This document shows, in pieces, positions 12,245-22,145 of a DNA stretch of 64,000 nt. Every line of letters starts with the position of its first letter. The stretch's first letter is position 1. The notes below the pieces were generated by a model. That model was given only the letters and a program-made list of their open reading frames with translations. It ran no database searches and was not told where the DNA came from. Origin of the DNA: Macquaria australasica. Its lineage: Eukaryota; Chordata; Actinopteri; Centrarchiformes; Percichthyidae. The DNA lies in the NCBI GenBank assembly GCA_005408345.1, contig SEMN01000493.1, forward strand, positions 2,501-66,500. Reading direction: 5' to 3'. The translations under genes were made by a program, and so were the position numbers.

Positions 12245-12583
12245 ACCTCTGTGTGACACCTGTACACACTGTTTATATCATACATATACTGTATTTATTA
12301 TTTACTGCCAGTTTTGCACACCTGTTCTTATTGCTCTTTTCTTGTTTTCTTTTACTTTTATTTCCTCTTATTATTATTATATTCAGAGATTTGTTCTGCA
12401 GATCTGCAATTCTGCTCTTTATTTTATATTTAAATTTTTTTATTCCTTTTTTATTGATATTCTGCAGATCTGCAATTGTGCTTTAAATTTATGGTTATTC
12501 TTATTGTATTGTTGATTGTGCTGCTGCTGTAACAAAACAATTTCCCTCACAGGATCAATAAAGTACATCTATCTATCTATTAT
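12245..12583 (+). repeat. LINE-like 3' UTR with poly-adenylation-like end and (ATCT)n
   Basis: An AT/TTTTAT-rich stretch ends ATTTCCCTCACAGGATCAATAAAGTA followed by (ATCT)3. This closing motif is a frequent 3' end of teleost non-LTR elements. Two 22-bp imperfect copies of TCTGCAGATCTGCAATT (near 12396 and 12462) lie within it. The hAT element inserted only a few bases downstream. Confidence 0.6.
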
Positions 12584-12591
12584 ATTCCATA

Positions 12592-13222
12592 TAGGGCTGT
12601 TCGATTTTGCCCAAAAATAAAATCCCGATTTTCTTCTCTCAAAACCCGATTTCCGATTACAATTACGATTTTATTTTATTTTTATTTTTTTTGTGAAATG
12701 ACAAAAAGAAATGATTTCAAATATGCTATTTTTATTGCACATTTTGCTTCGGAGTTGGTGGTGGTGTTTTAGCCGCATTCGCGTTCTCTTGTGCGGTCCG
12801 CTCTGCAACACACTGCTGCCATTCCGGTACGTGGTTTTTCTGGAGGTGTTGAAATAAGTTTGTCGCGCTATGATCTTTAACTGCCACGGACTTCAGACGG
12901 ACTTTACCACGGGGAGTATTTTGCTCTTCATCCGAAGCGTCGAAGCCGTACCGTTTCCAAACAACGGACTTGCTCTTGGTCTTTTTGGCAACGAAATCCA
13001 CGCTGGCCTTAGCGAACGCCGACATGTTTGTTTACAGTATGTGGGGAGGAAGGAGGCGGGAGTCACTACGGCAACCCAGCGCAGCCCAGATACATGAACG
13101 GGGGCTGTACCGTAATTACCCTAGTTAAAGTGAAAAATCGTTTTTACGATTTACACGTTTTTAACATCGTCCTAACTATATAATCCGATTATGATTTAAA
13201 ACGGATTAATCGAACAGGCCTA
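12592..13222 (-). mobile_element. Non-autonomous hAT-type DNA transposon, 631 bp, with intact ends and exact target duplication
   Basis: The element begins TAGGGCTGTTCGATT and its other end, reverse-complemented, reads TAGGCCTGTTCGATT, so it has short terminal inverted repeats with one mismatch. It is flanked by an exact 8-bp direct repeat, ATTCCATA, at 12584-12591 and 13223-13230. An 8-bp target duplication is the hallmark of hAT insertion. The sub-terminal regions are AT-rich with repeated CGATTT motifs. The interior holds a 97-codon minus-strand frame resembling the amino end of a BED-finger hAT transposase, but there is no room for the catalytic RNase H-like domain. It is therefore an internally deleted derivative that would need a transposase supplied in trans. 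Strand is given by the reading frame. Confidence 0.92.
12732..13025 (-). pseudogene. Decayed BED-type zinc-finger fragment of a hAT transposase
   Basis: This is a 97-codon open frame inside the hAT element, starting at an ATG and ending in TAA. Residues 20-28 (SVVWKRYGF) match the aromatic start of BED fingers, and residues 56-65 (NLFQHLQKNH) keep the two zinc-ligand histidines, H60 and H65. The expected C-x2-C pair is gone: residues 40 and 43 are Gly and Arg, each explainable by one base change in a Cys codon. The tail is Pro/Thr-rich. A finger missing both cysteines should not bind zinc normally, so I read it as a non-functional remnant even though the frame is still open. The catalytic domain is absent. 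Confidence 0.75.
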
Positions 13223-13230
13223 ATTCCATA

Positions 13231-14744
13231 AAGTGATCATTTCTCCAGGTTAGCATAAATGTCACACTGCTGCTCCAGTCATTCCTTGAGTTTGCCTTGG
13301 TGGATATCACTTTTCTCAGCATTGTGTTCACTGAAAAAGCACTGGAGTCTGAAAGCTTCAACACAATATTTTCCCAACAGAAGACATAGATAGGCAGCAG
13401 CCAGTCTAAAAACAGTTTAAAAGTCTTTATTTCTAACCCAGAATAACACATCAAAAGCTCTAAAGGGATGAGTCACCGCTTCTTCATCCTCTATTATGGA
13501 TCGCAAGAAAGAGGTTTTGTGTGTCTGTGGTGTTTCTTTGATTCACATTCAGTGATTTCATGCACAGTTTAGTTGTTTCCCCCCCAGTGGAGTTTGTTTA
13601 TAGGACAACTACGTTCAAGAAAAGACTCGCAGGTCACAAACAAAACAGGCAGAGTCTTAAACTGTTTAGAGGGGATCTTTTGGGGATGTCTCTGGAGACA
13701 CAGAAGAAAAGCTTGGGCTCCACTTCCCTCAATCATCTTTGTTGTCCTCTACTCCCTCCCTCTGTTTTATCCGCTCATTATACCCACCTGCTTCCCTTTG
13801 CTTAAGCCTTGAGAGCCCTGGGACACAGAAGCGTACAGCAGGTGTTAAACATATTGAACGCAGAGTGGAGTGAAACAGAATTGACTGTGGTTTGATCAGG
13901 AGGGAACCTGGCAGGGGACTTGTATGGGGGCGAGTGTATGAAAAATGGTCAGCATGCAATTATGTGAGCGGGTAAAAGCTTCCCCTTGCCAAGAGCTGGG
14001 CCTGGTTTGCACAGCATGCAACCTTTTGCATTACTTTTACACTTCTTAAAAGTGGAAAATGGTCGTGACACACGAGTGTGATTGAGCTCAAAGGGTTCTC
14101 ACTTACACAGCAGGTATAACACAAGACTTCTCTCATGGACAAAGAAATACGGCAGAAACGAACACTGTTTAAACTTTTTTTTAAAGTCTAATTCCCACAG
14201 ACAAGCAGGCACATCACAGACTTTACTTGACCCATTTTGCAAAAGTTGGTGTGGTATATACGCATTTCATTAGACCTTTTAAAACTGTCACCTGAACCTT
14301 GCAAGTGCCTTCATGTTTGTGAGACTGCTGCAGTCATGATGTTTTCATTAGGGCCTCATAAACTTGATAAAGCTCTCAGAGAGCCACAGGAGAATACATG
14401 TTCTTTTTACTAGACGTCTATAAATCTTAGTTTATGTAGCTCTGTTATAAACCGCACTGATGGCTCATTCTGATGGGCAAATACGGCACATATGGTCAGG
14501 ATAACACTCTCATAATCAATTTAACTTACCTGCTGTCATGTAGGATTGTGTGTGTGTGCGTGCGTTTTGGCAAATAGTGTGTTCTCAGAGACAGTGTGTG
14601 AGAGTGTGTGTAGACTCTGAGTATATTACACTGTGCATGCTTTGTGTCTGTTTATGTACATGCATGTGTTGGTTTTGTGTGTGTGAGAGAGGCTTAAAGA
14701 TGCTGATGTCTCTAAAATACAATCATGTGAACATCAGCAGTGGT
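13231..14744. other. Unique intron sequence, no gene recognised
   Basis: Starts at the right target duplication of the hAT element. Overlapping frames at 13560-13960 in three directions have no recognisable product. Confidence 0.4.
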
Positions 14745-14870
14745 GGAAGAAGTACTCAGATACTTAACTTAAGTAAAAGTACCAATACAACAATGAAAAA
14801 ATACTCCATTACAAGTAAAAGTCCTTCATTCAAACTATTACTAAGTAACAGCTGTGTATTTAGAGAGTAG
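14745..14870 (+). repeat. Dispersed repeat family B, one end only
   Basis: It begins GTGGTGGAAGAAGTACTCAG and continues ATTACAAGTAAAAGTCCTTC, matching the reverse complement of the right end of the copies at 3.5 and 35.7 kb. Confidence 0.75.
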
Positions 14871-14979
14871 TTAGTCTGTAGACACTGACGTGCATCCTAA
14901 TGGCCACCAGGTTAAACGAATGACCCATGAGCTGCCTTTCTCCTCTTAAGAAGCACTTGAGCTGCCTGTGTCCCCCCTC

Positions 14980-15130
14980 GTCATAATCACCATGATATAT
15001 TAAATGCAATAATTTACTCTAATGAGGTAATTAATTTGGAAAATGAATGCCTTAATTAGCAAATGTTTCTTTTGCCAGCATAGTAGGTGTACCTCATGGG
15101 TGGTATTAATATTAACTTTGAGAAGAAAGA
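14980..15130. promoter_or_regulatory. Candidate conserved non-coding element
   Basis: A repeat-free AT-rich block with several homeodomain-type cores: AGGTAATTAATTTGG, CCTTAATTAGC, GTATTAATATTAAC. Proposed on composition and motif content only. Confidence 0.25.
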
Positions 15131-15321
15131 TGACAGCAGCTCATAGATCTGCCCGTTCCTCAGCTCTGCAGCTGCTCGTTTGCTCTCTTGTTAAATGCAG
15201 ATTTCTGCAGTAAACTGTTGGAAAATTGCGTGTAAAGTTCTCGTCCCTGTAGGGGAATTTAAAAGAATGAAGTCTTCATCGTGTTCTTGAATTGTTGTGT
15301 TCACAAGAGTGCAACTACACA

Positions 15322-15344
15322 AACACACACACACACACACACAC
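15322..15344. repeat. (CA)n microsatellite
   Basis: Short AC run. Confidence 0.9.
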
Positions 15345-15769
15345 TCATATCAAGTACCGCGGTGACGAGACATCAAAACCAGATACAAGTTTCCATCCAG
15401 TCATTTCCCATTTAGACCTCTTTATCTGCCATTTACAATAGCAGCTATTTAACACTCTCCAGTTCTCAGCGCTGTGACAATCACGAAGCTTTCCAGGCCA
15501 TCTCTGTTCTGTCTGAACCAGCGATGGTGCGGGAGTGTAATCTGTCTCCGCTTTAGCGTGCACGGCAGGCAGGGGACCAAACTTAATCTGGCCTGTGATG
15601 GCTAGCGAGCTAGCTGTGTCGAGGATGGACCGGCATCACCAGAGCAAATCACTGAGGGGAGATTCATTGTCGGTGCTGTTGTGTGAAGCAACTATCTCTC
15701 TGAAACACGCCTGGCGCTGAGCTGAACGACATTTAAAGAGCCCACAGAGAGCTGGATGCTGTGGAGAGG

Positions 15770-15770
15770 A

Positions 15771-15798
<28 letters not shown>
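15770..15798. repeat. (GT)n microsatellite
   Basis: Short GT run. Confidence 0.9.
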
Positions 15799-15802
<4 letters not shown>

Positions 15803-15922
15803 CTGGAGCATATCCACTCAACAGTCAAGTGTTTCATTGCTGCTTTTAGCAGAATGCTGCTTCTCTTAGCAGCACTTTGCGAATGAATGCAGTGTATTCA
15901 CACCATGTAAGCGCAAGATCAA

Positions 15923-15949
15923 TGTGTGTGTGTGTGTGTGTGTGTGTTT
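15923..15949. repeat. (GT)n microsatellite
   Basis: Short GT run, 125 bp beyond the previous one. Confidence 0.9.
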
Positions 15950-16639
15950 GGGAGAGGCCTTGAAAACAAAATGAATGGATGAGCTGCCATTTTGTTGATG
16001 ATTGCTTAATGGGTTCTGGGCAGACCACAGAGAGTCGAGTACACGGCTTTGGCAGAGAGAGAGAGACAGAAAGTCAGAGGGCAAGACAGACGCTGACAGA
16101 GCGAGACAGACGGACAAAGAGGCGAAGAAATGGAGCCAGAGAGAGAGAGAACGAGGTCTGAGTGGAGGAAGAAGCTGGGTGATGCACATAAAGCAGAAAC
16201 GCATTATGATTTATTGACTTTCATTACAGCAAAGCTGAAATGAAGTGTAGAAATGACCAAAAACAGGCAAGATTTTCCCAAATCATACCTCGGTGTCACC
16301 TGGACTATAAAAACCATCGTAACTCACCTGTTCATACACTCCGTCTTTTTAAACCACTTCCTCACAGTTTCTCTGTCCTTGTGTTTGTCCTCTCCCGTTT
16401 GTGGTATGTGGACAACCAGTATCATAAAATATGCAGCACGTATCGCACAGCTTGTCATCCATTTAGAAAGGCGACGTGCATTTAGCAGCTAATGCTACTT
16501 CCAGCTAACCTGAAGGCAAAACTGTACTGAAGCCATGAGCTGTTACCTTTACTGTGACGTGTACAAACACTTATTTTAAATTCCTAGTATATTAATGTCA
16601 TCCCTCAAATGTCCTTAATTTGTTATTTTATTTGCCTTT

Positions 16640-16715
16640 ATCTGTTTGTCTTACTTCTTGTCACTGTGCTGCTGTAACGTGAACTTCTTCTCAGGGATAA
16701 ATCTTATCTCACTAA
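16640..16715 (+). repeat. LINE-like 3' tail fragment
   Basis: CTTGTCACTGTGCTGCTGTA then ACTTCTTCTCAGGGATAAAT resembles the tail at 4.2 kb with substitutions. Confidence 0.4.
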
Positions 16716-17142
16716 AAATATAGAATTTAGAGGGACGTCATTGACCTGAAACTGAGATAAACAATGCAGTTGGCAGCATTTTGGTGAAAAATAACTTTTT
16801 AGTCTAAAAAGTTATCCAGTGTTACAAATAAAATGAATTAATTAGTTTTATAAAAATTGAGGAAATAATTCATTTTAATCACACTTGTATTTTAAAAAAA
16901 GTAAAAGTACGAGTCTCATCCACCCCAGAGCTCTCAGGTCTCCACCCATCCATCATCTTTTTCCACTCCTCCCTCCTGGTTCAGCCGATCCTGGGAGCAT
17001 GTCATCAAACCTCTCCAGCTCGTCCACAGCCTCCTCAGATTCTCCAGTAAATCACTGAGCCCATAAGACTTGTCAATCACTATTAATCACAGTATGTGTC
17101 AACAGCCACGGACACGACCTGACACAACAGGCCCCTGGACAA

Positions 17143-17171
17143 AGACACACACACACACGCACACACACACA
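17143..17171. repeat. (CA)n microsatellite, imperfect
   Basis: AC run interrupted by one GC step. Confidence 0.9.
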
Positions 17172-17574
17172 ACATTTCAAGACACCCAGATGTCATTTGT
17201 GGTGGTTTTGCATCATTTTTGCATCTCTATGTGGTTGATTTGCTTCTCTTTGTTGTAGTTTTACATCTCTTTCTGGACGTTTTGTGTCTCTTTCAGTGAC
17301 ATTTTGCAGGTGAAGCCCAGGGCCCACCACTGTGCCTGCTGGGCCCATTCAGTAATCCATCCATGTCAACAACAGTGAGCTGTGAGGAGAATAAAAGTAG
17401 TCTAGACTGAGCAGCTGTTGTTTTTTCACTGTATGAAGATAAGATTAGGAAACAGTGTTGAGGCTGTAGTGCAGCAATGCAGCGAAAACGTCTACCTGTT
17501 TTTCCATATGTGCACACACAACACACCAAAGTGTCCATAATTCAGACTGAGTAAACCTGGAGCAGCTCTGAGCC

Positions 17575-17765
17575 AAAATTTAGAATCTGAAGTGCTTTTC
17601 AAATTACTTCAAAGCAAAATGATGTCGGAGCCGCTTCCTCCCAGCTTTCCAAATGGGCTAAATTAAAATGTTCATGGTAACTGGAAGGGTGCCATTCAAT
17701 TAAGTGAGATCATTCAGAATGTAATTGGCAGCTCGGTCATTACTCAAAAGTTTGAGTGGGTTTGG
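17575..17765. promoter_or_regulatory. Candidate conserved non-coding element
   Basis: Repeat-free block with GCTAAATTAAAATG, CAATTAAGTGAG and GTAATTGGC. It directly precedes the long pyrimidine tract at 17770-17950. Composition-based guess. Confidence 0.22.
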
Positions 17766-17769
17766 ACCC

Positions 17770-17950
17770 TTCACCTCATCTCTCCTCTTCAGTATTCCTC
17801 CTCTAATGACCTCTCCTCTCCTTTATCCTCAAATTCAATTCTCCTCATCTTCCTCTGTTCACCTCTTCTCTCCTCTGTCTCTTTCATCTCCTCCCCCTCT
17901 TCCTTACCTGTCTTACATTTCCCTCCCCCTCCTCCTCTTCTCTGTTTCAG
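17770..17950 (+). promoter_or_regulatory. Long pyrimidine-rich tract ending in a 3' splice-site-like TTTCAG
   Basis: About 180 bp dominated by CCTCTTCTC words end in CTGTTTCAG at 17942-17950. The tract reads as an unusually long polypyrimidine tract on the grm7 sense strand. Whether the spliceosome uses it cannot be told from sequence. Confidence 0.4.
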
Positions 17951-17961
17951 GCGACAGCGAG
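17951..17961 (+). other. Candidate 11-nt micro-exon
   Basis: GCGACAGCGAG lies between a perfect-looking acceptor (CTGTTTCAG) and a donor-like GTGAGA at 17962-17967. Eleven nt is not a multiple of three, so inclusion would shift the grm7 frame. It would act as a poison or regulatory exon, or it is fortuitous. No family match. Confidence 0.2.
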
Positions 17962-18128
17962 GTGAGAATCGAGGGCGATGTAGGACAAATGAATTAACAG
18001 CATCAGATTAAATAGGATTACTCCACTCAGTGACAGAGAGGGGCTTGGCACTCCTAATGAATTATGTAAGCACAAAGAGTCCTGACCAGATTTAATGGCA
18101 TGCCACTGAGCTCCTGCTGCTGGGACGA

Positions 18129-18152
18129 GTGTGTGTGTGTGTGTGTGTGTGG
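18129..18152. repeat. (GT)n microsatellite
   Basis: Short GT run 130 bp upstream of the hairpin. Confidence 0.9.
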
Positions 18153-18281
18153 TGACAAATATTAGAGGGCAGGAATCGGCTATTATGCTTTGTCGAGGAA
18201 TAAAGTGATGGATGGGGTACAGAGGTGTGTGTGTGTGGTTTTGCTTCTCATCTGTATGAATCAGTCAACAGCGACTTATCT

Positions 18282-18334
18282 AATACCTTTCGCAGCACCC
18301 ACTTGAGTCGTCACTCAAGTGGGTGCAAGGTATT
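18282..18334. repeat. Strong two-part hairpin (14-bp plus 8-bp perfect stems)
   Basis: The inner arms GCACCCACTTGAGT (18295-18308) and ACTCAAGTGGGTGC (18313-18326) pair perfectly around the 4-nt loop CGTC. The outer arms AATACCTT (18282-18289) and AAGGTATT (18327-18334) also pair perfectly, separated from the inner stem by a 5-nt bulge (TCGCA) on the left side only. It is shorter than a typical pre-miRNA and has no recognised ncRNA identity. Confidence 0.9.
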
Positions 18335-19528
18335 ATTAGTCTTTATGCAAGGCTGGAAGTATAGGCCATATATAAAATCATACAGACATGCAGGAACTCA
18401 CACTGAGCGAGCACTGAGATAGAACATAGCACTGTGTTGAAATACATGTAACGGTCTGCATGACTGTTGCTACAGGTGCAGGTGAGAAGGTGGAATATAA
18501 AGTCCAGTTTGAGTTACACATCAAGAGGTTTATAACTCTGAGACAGTTTTACAACTTGGTTATCAGGGCAGTGATCTTTAAGTAGAACTATGGAGAGTGC
18601 TTTTGATTTCATTTGATTGGTGCTTCAGTCGGGCCAGCACTCACCGCTAGCTGTGAAGTACTGGTACGTTAGATTTGTCCAACTGAGTGGGAGAATATGC
18701 TAGCTAGCGGCTAACGTAGCCTGCAGCAGAGGTCCGTCAGCTCACGTCTCTCTGACTCCACACCAACACACTGTTTTCATCTTCAGCCCCAACCGACGCT
18801 GACTCAAGTGACATCACTCGAGGACATTTATCACACAGCTCCCTCTGAGACACTGAAGGTTTCCCTTTAAATACGGAGGTAACGGAGCGCATTATCAGAC
18901 AGTCTCTCCTGGAAGACATTCACAGGGTTGCGCTCAGTTGTGTAAAGAAAGAAAACAGAGCTGAAAGAAAAGTTAAAACCCCGTCTACTTCCTCACCTCC
19001 ACGCAGCTGACTAATCGCTGTGTGAAGTGGGCGTGAATGTCAGATCGCCTGTTTCGGAAACTTACTGAAATGGTCGGACACAGCCAACCCCCCCAATTCC
19101 TACATCAGAAATGTGTGGCGGGAGGGAGGGGGTTTCTGATGCTACTCAACCGTCCGACAAACACTTGAGACGGAGTGTACCAGCCTGAAAATATGCAGGA
19201 TGACGTTGCATTTTTGATGTGCGACAGTGTTTCCTTTACCTGAGGCTGTTGTCAGTGAAATGAATGAGGAGGCTACATTCTTTATCACAGTGCTGAAGTC
19301 TAGAGATGGAGATGAGCAGTAAGACATGTACACACCCTGGTACATAGCAAGATACAGCACACATCTTAAATACCATAGTTGCACACAGATTCACTGACAT
19401 GCACAGACACATACTCCATCACATGTAGGCAAATAGAAACCATAGTTACACCTCGCTGGCCTGTGAAATCAGAGAAATGTCAGAGCTATCACCCATTTTA
19501 ATGTCGCCAAATGAGTTTCTTACTGACT

Positions 19529-19680
19529 AAAAAAAAAAGCAAACGAGAGGAGAAACGGCAAGAACCTGAGACAGACAGACGAGGAAGATTAGAAGAGGGA
19601 GAGGAGTGGAGGAGGAGGAGTGGGTAGAAGGAAGACGTGATGAGGAAGAGGAGGATAAAAGGGATAAAGAAAGTGAGTCA
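19529..19680. repeat. Purine-rich low-complexity tract
   Basis: About 150 bp of GAGGA/GAAGA words with few pyrimidines; not a regular tandem array. Confidence 0.75.
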
Positions 19681-19791
19681 GTCAGCAGAGGGGGGTTTTG
19701 TCAGACTTGTTGTGTGAATCACAGTCTTTCTGAATGCTGATGCACTGTTTTACAAATATAGTGATAATAACAATGTACACACATGAAATGT

Positions 19792-19816
19792 CACACACAC
19801 ACACACACACACACAC
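19792..19816. repeat. (CA)n microsatellite
   Basis: Short AC run. Confidence 0.9.
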
Positions 19817-19985
19817 GCACGTCCAGTGACTCAGAGAGTGTATAACCATGCAGTAGCTTGTTGCTTTCTGCTTCATTTACCCATCCGTCGACAGGCTGGG
19901 AAAATAACAGCATGTTGATGAATGCATGCGCCTACGTGTGTGTATTTTCGTATGTGTGTGTGTTTTTGTGCCAAAATGTCAGCCT

Positions 19986-20023
<38 letters not shown>

Positions 20024-20024
20024 G
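19986..20024. repeat. Compound (GT)n(GA)n microsatellite
   Basis: GT run passing directly into GA and then GGGG. Confidence 0.9.
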
Positions 20025-21670
20025 AGGAGCATATCACAGAAAATGAGAGGTTGTAATGAAATCAGTGATTGCTGTACTCGGAGCTAGCAGGGTCATTGTA
20101 ATTAAGTGTGATTAGAACACAATGTCTCTCTCTCTCGCTCTCTCACAAACAAAACACACCATGAGGGCTGATCCATGTCGTTTCTCCCACACATGATAGC
20201 CGGCCTCTTTCCCTTTGAACATGCATGTGATTCATGTCTGTCTGTCTGTCTTTCTGATAGATTTGGACAAAAGAGAAAATGTGTATTAATCGCACCTAAC
20301 TGGCACACTTTGCATATGAAGTTCCACCCTGTTTACACTGAGTCACTTCATGCGTCCTGGGCGGATCGGATAGTTATAGCCAATCTCAAAAAAGCTCAGT
20401 GCCAAGAAGCAATTGGAGGAGGTTTGAGACGAGATTCTAGTCAGATGTTAGAAAGGTGGTTGTCGCCGCCGCCTCCGTTGTTGTCAATGTAAATGCGACG
20501 GCAGCAGCTTGGAGAGGAGCGCGCACACACACAGCTCTTTGGAGTTTATGGTGTGTTTCAACTTTTCCAACTTGCTGCCGCTGCCCGCCGTGTGACCATG
20601 GCAACCACAGAAAAAGGAGCTGATGTTGCTGTCTGAGTTCACCTGAGTGATTCACCTCTTCACCGGCACAGAACAGACAGATCAATGAAGAGAAACGGTC
20701 TGTGAGACGCATCAGATTCAAAGTCTGATTATCCCGTCTGATCTTCATTAGCAAAACTCTTATGTGCGTAATGAGATTGTTCTGGGTGGATCGCAGCAGC
20801 ATGTGGTGTTGGTGGACGGGCTGATCGGAGCGGAGGTACCCAGGAGCCACCTGAAAGCACCTTAAGAGATCTGTGGAAATAACCTCTACGGGCTGGCAGC
20901 TAAAGTTACACCGAAATTAGCGACATTTGACACAGGAAGAATGTGCATTGAGCTTTTGTAGTGTTTATCTGATCCGTGATCAGTTTGACTATTGCATGAT
21001 CTGCATGCATGAGAGAGCAACGTGAGCCAGAGCCGTGAAGACAAAAGACGCATTAATAATATTATTTCACGTGTTTATGTTAGCTTCTGGATAGCTGTTA
21101 GCCCGCTGCTAAACTCAGATTGTCTCATCAACATGGTTCTTATATTCCCAGAACACTCTCCTCTGTCCATCCATACACAGATTTGTCCTGTGTTGACAAC
21201 CTGTAGAACTGCCTCTGCCTCACCACACACAGCATGTAAATGCCAAACACTCATATACGCCTATTACTGCTGAGTGACGTCCGGTCAGAGCATCAACACC
21301 AGCCTCAGTGCTCGATGCCATATGTGCTGCGTAGGCCCTGTCAACTCGATTTGGTTCAGAGATCACAGTGTAACGCTGTTCCAGATGTGGCCTGCTGGCT
21401 AATTAATAGAGAACGGAGAGATCTGTCAGAGATATAAAAGTACAGTGATGAGAGAGAAGTAAGGGCTGCGCATAATGACGTTACACACTGTATACACACT
21501 GATCCACACATTACACACACTCATGCATTCACAGACTGCGTAATTAATGTAATTCACACACACACACACACACACTCTCACAGCTTACAGAAAGAGTTCT
21601 GCATGAATTAGCACTTTGGTTTTGAGGCCATTTACCATTAAAGACTGAAACACAGTATCTTAACTGTCAG

Positions 21671-22145
21671 ATGGATGAAATATGGTGCAGATATTCATGA
21701 TCCCCAGAGGATGAATCCTACTGACTTTGGTGATCTTCTGACCTTTCCTCTAGCGCCACCATGAGGTTTACATTTATGGTTTTAAGGGAAACATCTCAAC
21801 AACTATTATGGGATGGATTGTGATGAAATGTGGTTCATTGTTCATGTTCCCCTCAGGATGAACTGTAATAACTCTGCTGATCCTCTGACTGTTCATCTAG
21901 CGCCACCATCAGGTCAACATGTTAATGTGTCCAACACAAACACCTGCAGAACTACAGACGTTCCCATCAGCCTCAGCTGCACTCTGCGTTTACTGCTAAC
22001 TAGCTAATGTTAGCATGCTAACATGGTAAACTAAGATGGTGAACATTGAACCTGCTAAACATCAGCATTGTGAGCCTGTTAGTATTTAGCTCAAAGCAGC
22101 GCTGTGTCTAAGTGCAGCCTCACAGAGCTGCTTGCATGGCTGCAG
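21671..22145 (+). repeat. Dispersed repeat family A, dimeric copy
   Basis: Two related monomers are present. TAGCGCCACC occurs at 21,751 and again at 21,898, a spacing of 147 bp, and the second monomer is followed by the GTTAGCATGC-rich end. The structure is the same as the copy at 57.9 kb. Confidence 0.88.

Larger units (their letters stand above)
18335..21670. other. Intron sequence with microsatellites, no gene recognised
   Basis: Contains the purine tract and CA/GT arrays listed separately. The 137-codon minus-strand frame at 20437-20850 has no domain, no codon pattern I can recognise, and overlaps a plus-strand frame. No gene called. Confidence 0.4.

Noticed and set aside
17960..17994. 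RIEGDV-like hexapeptide after the pyrimidine tract, reminiscent of the mature N-terminus of mGluR7
   Set aside because: Only six residues match and a stop follows shortly; the true N-terminus lies within the large first coding exon, so this is most likely chance.
20437..20850. 137-codon minus-strand frame
   Set aside because: No domain; overlapped by a plus-strand frame; no evidence of splicing or conservation.
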